The translations under genes and the position numbers were made by a program. Under the pieces are notes generated by a model that ran no database searches, was not told where the DNA came from, and saw only the letters and a program-made list of their open reading frames with translations. Of a DNA stretch of 64,000 nucleotides, positions 36,941 through 45,876 are shown piece after piece (within the stretch, counting starts at the first letter, position 1; each line of letters begins with the position of its first letter). The stretch spans positions 1 through 64,000 of the forward strand of contig NZ_JAHUWZ010000003.1 in assembly GCF_019218755.1 (NCBI RefSeq), read 5' to 3'. The DNA comes from Acidovorax sp. sif1233 (GTDB lineage Bacteria > Pseudomonadota > Gammaproteobacteria > Burkholderiales > Burkholderiaceae_C).

Positions 36941-39900
36941 TCAGGGACGCATGGCCGCGGCCGCCGCGGTGCACTGCGCCAGGCATTCCCGTGCCTCGTG
37001 CAGATCCGGGTTGCCAGGCAGGTCCGAGACGCGAGCCAATGCGGGTTCGAGCAGCGCCGCCGCTTCGCCGCAGGCCCCCTGCGCCGCCAGCAGGCGTGCG
37101 ATGCGCGTGGCGCTGCGCAGCGCAAACAGGGCCGCGCCGCAGGCCTCGGACCGCGCCAGTGCGTCGCGGTACAGCCGCAGCGCCGGCGCGGTGTCGGACG
37201 GCCGCAGCTGCAGCAGGGCATCGCCCCGCAGGCGCAGGAGTTCTGCGACGAAATGCGTGTCGTGGTGCGCGGCCGCCTTGTGCAGCGCCTCGTCGATGGC
37301 GGGCAGCGCCTCGGCGCCACGGCCCAGGTGCAGCAGCGCATCGATGAGGAACGCCATGAAGGTGATCTCGATCACGCGGAACACCTGCCGCGCGCCCTCC
37401 AGGCCCTCGCGGATGGGGGCCAGCGCGCGGGCATCGCCCTGCACCGCCTGCGCCCAGCCCAGCACCGCCGCGGCGGCGGCCTGCCACAGCAGCAGCCGGT
37501 GGTGCTGCGCGTAGGCCAGCAGTTCGGCGCTGAGGGCGGCGGCGTGCTCCGGATCGCGCAGGTGGCGGTAGAGCACGGCGGCGCAGCTGAACGCAAAGCC
37601 GAAGCTGTGCGCGTGGCCCAGCGCGCGTGCCAGGGCCACGTTGTCATCGGCCAGCGCCCGCGCGCGCGGCAGGTCGCCCTCGATCCAGTGCACCCAGGCC
37701 AGCAGGGCGCGCGCGGCGATGCCGATGTCCTCGCCGAACCGCGCGATCGATTCGGCACTGCCCACCCGCGTGCTCCAGCCGATGGCCGCCTCCAGGTGCC
37801 CCCGCGAGCGCGCGAACTCGCCCAGCCACAGGGTGTTGTTGCCGTAGGCGTACTCCACGGCCATGCGCCGCGCCGGGTCGGCGCTGCCCTCGGCCATGCG
37901 GGCCAGGCGGTCGGCGTATTCCAGCGGATGCTCGTCCTCGCTGTGGCGCCCCACCATCCACAGCCCCCACATGAGCGGGAACAGGTCCATGCCCGGCGGC
38001 GCGCTGGCGGCGAGCGCCCAGGCGCGGTGAAAGCAATCCCTGGCCGCGTCGGAGCCATAGCCCTGCGCGCCCACCAGGGCCGTGCCCAGGCCGACCTGCA
38101 GCAGCAGCTCGTCGCGCGCGCGGCCCGGGTCGTCCTCGGGCAGCGCCTGCACGGCGGCCAGGCCCGCATAGAAGTCGTGGATGGCCTCCCCCAGCACCGA
38201 GCGCGATGCGGCCTGGGTGCCGGCCACCCACCAGGCATGCGCAGCGGCGGGATGGATGGATTCGGACAGGTGGTGGGCAAGGATTGCGGGATAGGCCCGC
38301 ACACGCTCGGAAAAATCGGTGCGCAGCGCCTCGGCCAGCCGGGCATGCAGCCGCCGCCGCTCGGCCTGGGCCAGCGATTCGTAGGCGGCCTGGCGGATGA
38401 GCGCATGGCGGAAATACAGCGGCCCGCCGAGCCGCCGCCGCACCAACCCCGCGTGCTGCAGTACCTCCAGGCCGCCGCCCACATCGTCCTGCGGCCCGGC
38501 GATGGCGCGCAGCAGGTCCTCTCCGAAGTCGCGGCCGATGCAGGCCGCGTACTGTGCGATGCGCTTGGCCGGGCCCATTCCATCCAGGCGCGCGGCCAAT
38601 GCGTCCCACAGCGTGGCCGGCACCTCGCTGTGGCCTGCGCCCCCCGCCAGAGCGGCACGGGCCAGTTCCTCGGCGTACAGGGGCACCCCGTCGGCGCGGC
38701 CCACGATGGACGCCATCTGGGAATCCCCCAGCCGCGTGCCGCCCTCCAGCTGCGTCACCAGGGCGCGGATGGACTGGTACGACAGCGGCGCCAGTTCCAG
38801 TTGCACCGCCAGCCTGGCGGCCAGCGGCCCATGCGGCTGCGCCCGCGTGGTGCACAGCAGGAGCAAGGGAGCATCGCGGTCTGGCACCAGCATGCGCTCG
38901 AGCAGCTCCGATGTGGCCTGGTCGGCCCAGTGCAGGTCCTCCACGACGAGAAGCAGCGGCCGGCCATCGCTGCCGGGGCCGAACAGCCGCGCCAGCAGGT
39001 GCTGCTCGCGTTCCTTGCGCTGGGCCGGGTACAGGGGCTGCGCAGCGGCGGCAATGCCGGGGTCCATGGGCAAGCCCAGCAGGTGCAGCAGCACGGGCAG
39101 CTCCGCCAGGGTGGCCTCCGTCCCCAGCTCTTGCAGGACCTGGACGGCGGCCTGGACAGCGCCCTGGTGCGCATCGGCGGGCGTGCCGTGGTCCAGCCCC
39201 ATCTGGCGATGCAGCTGCTCGACAAAGGGAAAATAGGGGATGTGGGCCGACTCGGCCTGGCAGGCCACTTCGGCGACCCGGCCGCCACAGGCCCGGACCT
39301 GCTGGGCCAGGGCCGCCGCCAGGCGGGACTTGCCCTTGCCCGCATCGGCCCGCAGCAGCACGCCCACCTGCCGCCCCCGCTGCGCGTCGCCCCACGCGGC
39401 CAGCAGCCTGTCCAGCTCCTGGCGCCGCCCGACCAGGGGAGAGGCGGGGCGCTCCTCCGCATCCCCGCGGCGCATGTCCTGCCTTCGGGCCAGCAGCACC
39501 GCCGCGCCCTCCTGGGCAGAGCCCCATTGGAAATGCGTCTCCAGGATGCCGCGCAACGCGGCGCTGGCCAAGACGCCCCCCGCCGGCGCGGCCTGCGCCA
39601 TGCGGCGCGCCGTCCTGGTGAGCGTGCCCGCCGCATCGGGCGGGCCTTGGGATTCGGCCACAAAGGCCCAGCCCGCGTGCAGGCCCACGCGCGGCACGAG
39701 GTCCGCCGCGCAGCCCGCGGCACGCCACGTCTGCACCAGGGCGAGAGCGGCCTGCGCGGCGTCGCGCGGCGCATGCTCGCGCGCGCTGGGGTAGCCGAAG
39801 AAGGCGAGCAGCTCGCCCCCCTGCGCCGCGACCACATGGCCTGCGTACCCGCGAACAAGCCCGCTGCCCTGCTCCAGCAGCCCCGCCAGCGCGGCGGCGG

Positions 39901-40744
39901 CGTCCTCGGGGTCCATGCCGTCGCGCGGCTCGAAATCGCAGGCCAGCACGGCAAGGCGGCGGCGTTCCGGCAGCGCCAGGCCCTCGGGCCGCGGGGATTG
40001 CGGTGCTGCGGCGGCGCCGATGCGTTCGACCAGCGCCACGGTCTGTGGCTCCGGCTCGGCCCCCAGCTCCTGCGCGATGGCGCGGCGGTACGCGGCATAG
40101 TGCGTCAGCGCCGCGGACGGGCTGCGGCGCGCGAGCAGCCGCAGATAGCTGCGCTGCAAGGGCTCGCGCCACGGGTCCACCTCGATGGCGCGCTGCGCAT
40201 ACTGCAGCGCCTTCGCGGCATGGCCCTGCAGCTCGTGGTGCGCCACCAGCCGCTCCAGCATGTCCAGCGCCTGGCGGTGCAGCCCTTCGCGCCGCGCGGC
40301 CAGCCATGCCTCGAACTCGGGCGCGTCGGGCAGGTACAGCCCCGCCAGCAGGGGCCCCCGGTAGTGCGCCACACACTGCTCGAGCAAAGCCGGCGCATCC
40401 ACGGGCACGCCGGCGCCCGCGAGGAAATCGGCCACGTCCAGGCGGCAGCCGGCGCCGGCAAGCAGGCGCAGCGTTTTCTGGGACGCTTCGATCAGCGGCG
40501 GGGATCCCGTCGCCGTCGCCTGCGCCTCGCCCAGCGCACGGCGCAGGTCGAAGAGGCAACCCCGCAGGTTGGCGCGGGCCCGCTCGGCATCCACCTGCGG
40601 CCACAACAGGTCGGCCAGGTGCTCGCGGCGGTGCTCGCCAGGCTCCAGGGCCAGGTAGGCCAGCAGTGCGCGGACCTTGTCATAGGGGAACGCGGTCACT
40701 GCCTCCTGTCCGCGCGAGATGTCGAACCCGCCCAGAAAGCGCAT
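36941..40744 (-). CDS. SARP-type regulator with BTAD, cyclase-like, AAA ATPase and helical repeat domains
   Basis: 1267 residues. The N-terminal OmpR-type winged helix (MRFLGGFDISRG to about residue 80) leads to a bacterial transcriptional activation domain (about 95-245). Next is a domain resembling class III nucleotidyl cyclases (about 255-400) that has lost a catalytic Asp (GGELLAFFGYP). Then comes a signal-transduction ATPase with Walker A-like ADAGKGKS (about 465) and Walker B LLVVEDLHWAD, and a long TPR-like tail. I start at ATG 40744 because the domain begins there; GTG codons upstream are possible. It is likely the activator of sites A and B. Confidence 0.87.
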   Translation of the reverse strand: MRFLGGFDISRGQEAVTAFPYDKVRALLAYLALEPGEHRREHLADLLWPQVDAERARANLRGCLFDLRRALGEAQATATGSPPLIEASQKTLRLLAGAGCRLDVADFLAGAGVPVDAPALLEQCVAHYRGPLLAGLYLPDAPEFEAWLAARREGLHRQALDMLERLVAHHELQGHAAKALQYAQRAIEVDPWREPLQRSYLRLLARRSPSAALTHYAAYRRAIAQELGAEPEPQTVALVERIGAAAAPQSPRPEGLALPERRRLAVLACDFEPRDGMDPEDAAAALAGLLEQGSGLVRGYAGHVVAAQGGELLAFFGYPSAREHAPRDAAQAALALVQTWRAAGCAADLVPRVGLHAGWAFVAESQGPPDAAGTLTRTARRMAQAAPAGGVLASAALRGILETHFQWGSAQEGAAVLLARRQDMRRGDAEERPASPLVGRRQELDRLLAAWGDAQRGRQVGVLLRADAGKGKSRLAAALAQQVRACGGRVAEVACQAESAHIPYFPFVEQLHRQMGLDHGTPADAHQGAVQAAVQVLQELGTEATLAELPVLLHLLGLPMDPGIAAAAQPLYPAQRKEREQHLLARLFGPGSDGRPLLLVVEDLHWADQATSELLERMLVPDRDAPLLLLCTTRAQPHGPLAARLAVQLELAPLSYQSIRALVTQLEGGTRLGDSQMASIVGRADGVPLYAEELARAALAGGAGHSEVPATLWDALAARLDGMGPAKRIAQYAACIGRDFGEDLLRAIAGPQDDVGGGLEVLQHAGLVRRRLGGPLYFRHALIRQAAYESLAQAERRRLHARLAEALRTDFSERVRAYPAILAHHLSESIHPAAAHAWWVAGTQAASRSVLGEAIHDFYAGLAAVQALPEDDPGRARDELLLQVGLGTALVGAQGYGSDAARDCFHRAWALAASAPPGMDLFPLMWGLWMVGRHSEDEHPLEYADRLARMAEGSADPARRMAVEYAYGNNTLWLGEFARSRGHLEAAIGWSTRVGSAESIARFGEDIGIAARALLAWVHWIEGDLPRARALADDNVALARALGHAHSFGFAFSCAAVLYRHLRDPEHAAALSAELLAYAQHHRLLLWQAAAAAVLGWAQAVQGDARALAPIREGLEGARQVFRVIEITFMAFLIDALLHLGRGAEALPAIDEALHKAAAHHDTHFVAELLRLRGDALLQLRPSDTAPALRLYRDALARSEACGAALFALRSATRIARLLAAQGACGEAAALLEPALARVSDLPGNPDLHEARECLAQCTAAAAAMRP

Positions 40745-40929
40745 GGCCAGCTCGCGCGAAAGAGGCCCGTTCACGAAGGTAGTCAAGGTGCGAAGAGAGG
40801 AGCAGCGGGGGACGGGAAGGAATGGTGCGCTGGCGGGCACCGCGGCATTCTATGTGCCGCCCGCACGCAGCCCGGCCGGCCCCCCGCCGCCCAGCCCCTG
40901 TCACTGCGCGGGGCCGCGCCACGGCGCCC

Positions 40930-41367
40930 TCACTGCTCGGCGATCACATCCACGAACACCAGCGGCTCGGTGCCGGTGTTGACCAGACCATGGGATTCGC
41001 CCTTGCGCACGATGGTCACATCGCCCGGCTTCACGGGCACCTCGCGGCCGTCCTTGTCGCGGAAGGTGCCACGGCCCGAGACGATGATGTAGGTGTCTTC
41101 ATTGGTCGTGTGCTTGTGGTAGCCGATGGAGTCGCCCGGCTGCAGCGTGAGCCAGCTGATCTCCTTGATGGCCTGGTCCCTGGACGCCTTGTCGCGCGTG
41201 AACGCGTACTCGCCGATCAGCGTGCCCTTGCCGCCGCCGGCGGCCTCCTTGCTGGCCTTGATCAGTTCTTCCTTGGCGTACACCTCGGCCAGGGCCGGCG
41301 CGGCCAGCAGGGCCAGAGCCAGGGCGGCGCCCGCAGCCCGTGCAAGCGATTTGTTGTGTGTTGTCAT
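40930..41367 (-). CDS. Secreted cupin-domain protein
   Basis: A 145-residue protein with a signal peptide (about 1-27, ending APALA) and one cupin domain: GDSIGYHKHTTNEDTYIIVSG gives the metal-binding His-x-His and Glu, and the second cupin motif is GDVTIVRKGESHGLVN. It begins at ATG after GAGGAGA. A periplasmic single-domain cupin may bind a small ligand or act as an isomerase; no substrate can be named. It is not obviously linked to the neighbouring SARP or TauE genes. Confidence 0.83.
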   Translation of the reverse strand: MTTHNKSLARAAGAALALALLAAPALAEVYAKEELIKASKEAAGGGKGTLIGEYAFTRDKASRDQAIKEISWLTLQPGDSIGYHKHTTNEDTYIIVSGRGTFRDKDGREVPVKPGDVTIVRKGESHGLVNTGTEPLVFVDVIAEQ

Positions 41368-41528
41368 AAGTCTCCTCGGTGGATGGATGCCGCAGCCGCG
41401 CCGGTCAGTCATCCCGGCACACGCCGCGGCGGCCGCGCCCGCATGAGCAAGGCGCGTGCCGAAGGGCATGTTAGAGCCTTGGACGCCGTTGCGCTGCCGG
41501 GCCGTCAGGGTTCTGAAGGCGTGCGCCC

Positions 41529-42284
41529 TCACCCCAGCCGCGCCAGCACCCTGGGCGCACTCGCCACCAGCATGGCCACACCCGACAGCGTGAGCAGCCC
41601 GAGCACGATCTGGCGGAAACGCAGGTCGCTGATGCCGTGGTACAGCCGCGCGCCCAACAGCGTGGGCACCAGCATCGCCGGCACCACGATGGCCAGCAGG
41701 GGCAGCGCCTCGCGGGTGACCAGGCCGGTGGCCAGGTAGGTGATGAAGGTCACCAGCAGCATCGCCAGGTTGAAGTTCTGGATGATGGCGCGCTGCACGT
41801 CCTTGTCCAGACCGCGCAAGGTGCACCACAGCGTGGGCAGCACGCCGGTGAAGCCGCCCAGCCCACCCATCACGCCGCCCGCCATGCCCACCAGCGCGTC
41901 GGCCACGCGCCCGCCGCGTGTGATGCGGGGCAACTGCTTGGCCATGAGCATCGCCGGGCACCACAGCGCCAGCAGCGTGCCCAGGATGACCTTGAACGCG
42001 TCCATGTCCAGCCGGGGCAATACGGCCACCCCGATGGGGATGCCCACCAGGCCGCCCAGCACAAAGGGCAGCAGGCGCACCCGGTCAAAACCCCGGCGCA
42101 CCGTGGCCGCCGCCACCAGCTGGCCCGTGAGCGCGCCGCACACGGTCAGCACGGCCGCCAGGCGCGGCTCCAGCGTCCAGGCCCAGAACGACATGGCCAC
42201 CATGCCAAAGCCAAAGCCCGACAGGCCCTGCACGAAGCCCGCCGCCACGGCCCCCAGGGCCACCACCCACAGCACTGAATCCAT
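41529..42284 (-). CDS. TauE/SafE family sulfite/organic anion exporter
   Basis: A 251-residue inner-membrane protein with about eight predicted transmembrane helices and the conserved glycine-rich first repeat GFVQGLSGFGFGMVAM. The second repeat GMAGGVMGGLGGFTGVLPTL confirms the TauE/SafE (DUF81) family. It probably exports sulfite, sulfoacetate or another organic anion. The ATG has GGGGGA ahead. It is transcribed divergently from a LysR gene 184 bases away, which probably regulates it. Confidence 0.9.
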   Translation of the reverse strand: MDSVLWVVALGAVAAGFVQGLSGFGFGMVAMSFWAWTLEPRLAAVLTVCGALTGQLVAAATVRRGFDRVRLLPFVLGGLVGIPIGVAVLPRLDMDAFKVILGTLLALWCPAMLMAKQLPRITRGGRVADALVGMAGGVMGGLGGFTGVLPTLWCTLRGLDKDVQRAIIQNFNLAMLLVTFITYLATGLVTREALPLLAIVVPAMLVPTLLGARLYHGISDLRFRQIVLGLLTLSGVAMLVASAPRVLARLG

Positions 42285-42468
42285 TGCCTTGTCCCCCTTC
42301 TGGTTGTCCGCGTGCCCAAGGAGACTGGCGGTGCCTCTGCGCTCCCGCCAGCTCCACCCACCTGCCTGTTCGCTCCCTCGCTCGCTTCGCATTGTGGAGA
42401 CTTCCCATAAGCAAAGCATCAGCAATTAATATCAAGCCATACAGTTTTCTGAATACCCCAAAAACCCG

Positions 42469-43446
42469 ATGTCCACGCCCCCGCCCCTGGATCCGGAGAC
42501 CGTCCAGGCCCGCCTTGTCTCGCGCCTGAAGGTGCGTCATCTGGTGCTGCTGCAGCAGATCGAGGCGCATGGCACGCTCACCCGCGTGGCGCACCACATG
42601 GCCACGAGCCAGCCCGCCATCACGCACGCGCTGGCCGAACTGGAGGCGATCTTCGGCGCGCCGCTGTTCGAGCGCTCCCCGCGCGGCATGGTGCCCACCG
42701 CGCTCGGCGCCGTGGCGCTGGCCCGTGCGCGCACCCTGCTGCAGGACCTGGGCCACTGGGCCCGCGACATGGAAGCGGCCAGCGCGGGCCGCGCCGCGCA
42801 CCTGCAGGTCGGCGTGATCCCTTTCGTGCCGGGCCGCCTGCTGGCCGCGGCCATCGGGCAGACCCGGCCGCGCGGGCTGCGCGCCACGGTGAGCATCCAC
42901 GAAGGCACCAGCGACCACCTGCTGCAGCGCCTGCGCGGGCACGAATTCGACTGCGTGATCGGCCGCGCATCCGCCGTGCTCGACATGGACGGGCTGGTGC
43001 ACGAGGTGCTGTACCACCAGGAGCCGCGCCTCATCGCCCACCGCCGCCTGTCGGCGCGCCTGGCCCGCAAGCCCCTGGCCTGGGCCGAGCTGGCGGACCT
43101 GGACTGGGTGCTGGGCGCGCGGCAGACGCCCATGCGCGAGCAGATCACCGACTTCTTCCTGCGCGCGGGCGTGGTGCCGCCGCAGCCTTATGTGGAAAGC
43201 CTCTCGTCCAAGGTCATCGGCGAGCTGGTGGCGGCCAGCGAGCGGGCTGTCTCCATCGTGCCGGCCGACATCGCGCAGGAGCTGGTGCGCATCGCCGGCG
43301 TGGCCATCGTGCCGCACCGCTTTGGCTGGACGCTGCCGCCCATCACGCTGTTCCAGCGCCTGCGGGACGCGCAGCATGCCGAGGTGGCGCAGTTCGCGCA
43401 GGCGCTGCGGGGGGCGGCGGCGGCCTTCACGGCCGAGCAGGCCTGA
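42469..43446 (+). CDS. LysR-type transcriptional regulator
   Basis: A 325-residue regulator. The winged helix-turn-helix at about residues 20-80 (LTRVAHHMATSQPAITHALAE) and a LysR substrate-binding domain (about 110-310) are complete. A 20-residue Pro-rich N-terminus precedes the HTH. It is divergent from the TauE-like exporter, its likely target; the ligand is unknown. The AT-rich part of the spacer (42410-42460) is the probable operator region. It converges on the PPOX-like gene with 27 bases between stops. Confidence 0.92.
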   Translation: MSTPPPLDPETVQARLVSRLKVRHLVLLQQIEAHGTLTRVAHHMATSQPAITHALAELEAIFGAPLFERSPRGMVPTALGAVALARARTLLQDLGHWARDMEAASAGRAAHLQVGVIPFVPGRLLAAAIGQTRPRGLRATVSIHEGTSDHLLQRLRGHEFDCVIGRASAVLDMDGLVHEVLYHQEPRLIAHRRLSARLARKPLAWAELADLDWVLGARQTPMREQITDFFLRAGVVPPQPYVESLSSKVIGELVAASERAVSIVPADIAQELVRIAGVAIVPHRFGWTLPPITLFQRLRDAQHAEVAQFAQALRGAAAAFTAEQA

Positions 43447-43473
43447 GGGTTCGCGTCCGTCCGGCCGATCCTC

Positions 43474-44115
43474 TCAATACAGCGTCGCCTGCTGCCGCGC
43501 CGGCAGTTCCTGGTCGTACGCCGCGCCATCGAATGCGCCGTGCGTGAGGGACGCAAGGATGGCGCCGGGCGTGGGCACCGGTCGCGGGGTGCCGGGCGGC
43601 ACGGCATCCCACAGGCGCGAGCGCTGGAGGGCACGCGCGCACTGGAAGAACACGGTCTCCACGTCGACCACGACCACGCACTTGGGCGGCTGGCCGTTGA
43701 CCACGAAACGCGCGAGCAGGTCGGGCGCCACGCTGATGCGGGCACGGCCGTTCACGCGCAGGGTTTCGCCCACGCCGGGGATGAGGAACAGCAGCGCCAC
43801 GCGCGGATCGGCCAGGATGTTGCGCAGGCTGTCGGCGCGGTTGTTGCCCCGGCGCTCGGGCAGCAGCAGGGTGGTGTCGTCCTGCAGTTGCACGAAGCCC
43901 GGCGGATCGCCGCGCGGCGATGCATCGAGCCCCCCGGGGCCGGTGGTGGCCAGCACCGCGAAGGGCGAGGCCTCGATCATGGCGCGGTAGGCGGGGTGGA
44001 CGCGGGGCACCTCCTTGTGCACGGAGGCATCGCTGAGCGGCCCGAGCAGCGCCTCCAGGCGCGCCAGGGTGTCGATGGCATGGGGGTCGGGCTGCGCCGG
44101 GGCGGTGGCTGTCAT
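43474..44115 (-). CDS. Pyridoxamine 5'-phosphate oxidase-like FMN protein
   Basis: A 213-residue protein of the PPOX/split-barrel superfamily (MSMEG_1061-like). Marks are FAVLATTGPGGLDASPRGDPPGF near residue 55, the LPERRGNNRADSLRNIL segment typical of FMN phosphate binding, and VFFQCARALQRSRLWD near the C-terminus. These proteins bind flavins or F420; the reaction is unknown. The start is the ATG giving MTATAPAQ. It is divergent from a GcvA-like LysR gene, its probable regulator. Confidence 0.85.
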   Translation of the reverse strand: MTATAPAQPDPHAIDTLARLEALLGPLSDASVHKEVPRVHPAYRAMIEASPFAVLATTGPGGLDASPRGDPPGFVQLQDDTTLLLPERRGNNRADSLRNILADPRVALLFLIPGVGETLRVNGRARISVAPDLLARFVVNGQPPKCVVVVDVETVFFQCARALQRSRLWDAVPPGTPRPVPTPGAILASLTHGAFDGAAYDQELPARQQATLY

Positions 44116-44229
44116 GGCGGGTGGTTCAAAAAAAGGGTGGAGGGGATCAGGGCCAGGGGCGATGGTGCGCACGACGGCGGCCGCTGACAAACGACATCGC
44201 CGCCCGGCATGCGTGACAAAATCGCACAC

Positions 44230-45138
44230 ATGCCGCCCGCCACGCCACAGCGCCTGCCCCCGCTCCATGCGGTGCGCGCCTTCGCGGCGGCAGCGCGCCA
44301 CCTGAGCTTCACGCGCGCGGCCATGGAACTGCATGTCACCCACAGCGCCATCAGCCGCCAGGTCCGCGCGCTGGAAGACCACCTGGGCGTGGCCCTGTTC
44401 GAGCGGCGCGTGCGGCAGGTGCTGCTCACGCCGCAGGGCCAGCAGTTCTTTGCACAGGTGGAGCCCGCCCTGGCGCAGATCGGCGCCGCAGCCCAGGCCC
44501 TGGCGACACCCGGGGCCCCGCGCACCGTGACCATCAACGTGCGCCCCTCGTTCGCCGTGCGCTGGGTCATCCCGCGCCTGCCGGGCTTCGTCGCGCAGTG
44601 CCCGGACATCGAGCCCAACGTGGTGACCAGCACGGTCACGCCCGACCACGCCACCGCTCCGTTCGACGTGGCCATCCGCCGGGGGCTGGCGGGCTGGCCG
44701 GCCGCGATCACGCCGCAGCCTTTTTTGCACGACCAGGCCCTGGTGGTGGGCACACCCGCGCTGTGGGCGGCCCAGCCGGTGCGCACGCCGCCCGACCTGG
44801 CGGCGCACGTGTTGCTGTGGTCACGTTCGCGCCCCGGCGACTGGGACGACTGGAAGCGCCAGGTGGGCGCCCCGCGCCTGCAACCGGCGAGCCAGCTGCA
44901 GTTCGACCACCTGCACTTCGTGCTGCAGGCCGCGCTGGACGGGCTGGGCTTCGCGCTCGCTCCCGCCTCGCTGGTGGCGCAGGACCTGGCGGCGGGCCGC
45001 CTGGCCTGCCCGCTGCCGGGGCTGGCCCTGCCGCTCACGCGCCACTACTACGGCCTGGCGCCCCAGGCATCGCCGCAGGCCCAGCGCTTCGCGGCGTGGC
45101 TGGAGCAGGAGCTGCAGGCGGCCCGCACAGTGGCGTGA
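44230..45138 (+). CDS. LysR-type regulator, GcvA-like
   Basis: A 302-residue regulator of the GcvA-like group. The HTH is RHLSFTRAAMELHVTHSAIS with QVRALEDHLGVALFERR immediately after, and the effector domain runs to the end. An ATG seven codons upstream (44209) is in frame; neither start has a good ribosome site. It is divergent from the PPOX-like gene (114-base gap) and likely controls it. It is not the glycine-cleavage regulator on context, because no gcv genes are nearby. Confidence 0.92.
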   Translation: MPPATPQRLPPLHAVRAFAAAARHLSFTRAAMELHVTHSAISRQVRALEDHLGVALFERRVRQVLLTPQGQQFFAQVEPALAQIGAAAQALATPGAPRTVTINVRPSFAVRWVIPRLPGFVAQCPDIEPNVVTSTVTPDHATAPFDVAIRRGLAGWPAAITPQPFLHDQALVVGTPALWAAQPVRTPPDLAAHVLLWSRSRPGDWDDWKRQVGAPRLQPASQLQFDHLHFVLQAALDGLGFALAPASLVAQDLAAGRLACPLPGLALPLTRHYYGLAPQASPQAQRFAAWLEQELQAARTVA

Positions 45139-45159
45139 GGGGCATGCAGCCCCCTCGGC

Positions 45160-45726
45160 TCAGCGCGCGGGGCGCAGCTTCACGCCGGGGAAGTCCACGG
45201 GCACGGCCAGCGCCACGTTCACGTAGTTGGTGAACAGGTTGAGCGCCACATGGGCCACGATCTCCACGATGTGCCCGTCGCTCCAGCCCTGCTCGCGCAG
45301 CGCCTGCACATCGGCGGCATCTACCTGGCCGCGCTCGTCGACCAGCTTGAGCGCGAAGCGCAACACCGCTGCGGTACGCGGGTCGGCGGATGCACCCGAC
45401 TGCGCGGCGGCCAGCTCGTCGCCGCTCACGCCCGCCTTGCGGCCCAGCGCCGTGTGGGCGGCCAGGCAGTAGTCGCAGGCATTGCGGTTGGCCACGGCCA
45501 CGGCGATCTGCTCGCCCAGCGCGGCGCCGATCTGGCCGCTGCCCAGCGCACCGAAGGCGCCCCACATGCTTTGCAGCGCGGCCGGCGAGTTGGCCACCGC
45601 GCGGAACATGTTGGGTGTGGCGCCGAAAGCGCCGTGGATCTGGTCGAGCAGCGCGCGCGCCGGGCCGCTGGCCGTGGAGCGGTCGACAAGGGGAATGCGG
45701 GCGGCGGAGGAGGCAATGGTGGACAT
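45160..45726 (-). CDS. Carboxymuconolactone decarboxylase/AhpD-like peroxidase
   Basis: A 188-residue AhpD-fold protein. The redox CxxC pair is in NACDYCLAAH with the proton-relay His, typical of alkylhydroperoxidase-like members of the CMD family, and the overall length fits. It starts at ATG after AAGGAAG. It is transcribed divergently from an AraC-family gene 150 bases away that probably controls it. Peroxide or aldehyde detoxification is the family expectation. Confidence 0.9.
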   Translation of the reverse strand: MSTIASSAARIPLVDRSTASGPARALLDQIHGAFGATPNMFRAVANSPAALQSMWGAFGALGSGQIGAALGEQIAVAVANRNACDYCLAAHTALGRKAGVSGDELAAAQSGASADPRTAAVLRFALKLVDERGQVDAADVQALREQGWSDGHIVEIVAHVALNLFTNYVNVALAVPVDFPGVKLRPAR

Positions 45727-45823
45727 GGTGTCTTCCTTGGAAATGGCATGGAGGTTGAAAGCCGGTGCGTTGGCCGCATCGGGTGCATGAACACAGCACC
45801 CCTGCAGTGTCTGGCGACATCGA

Positions 45824-45866
45824 ATACCATTGGGCATCAATAGTCCATCATTCATACCAATACATC
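45824..45866. promoter_or_regulatory. Candidate AraC-type operator with direct repeats
   Basis: Two direct copies of ATACCAnT..CAT-like sequence (45824 ATACCATTGGGCAT and 45854 ATACCAATACAT) lie 30 bp apart in the spacer between the AhpD-like gene and the divergent AraC gene. Direct half-sites about three helical turns apart are plausible AraC-family operator elements, but this is only a visual match. Confidence 0.3.
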
Positions 45867-45876
45867 CAAAACAACC

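Noticed and set aside
36716..41092. Very long plus-strand open frame (1458 codons) opposite the SARP regulator and collagen-like gene
   Set aside because: Its translation is low-complexity Arg/Gln/Gly/Ala noise without domains, and it is antisense to well-supported genes; GC-rich DNA keeps such frames open.
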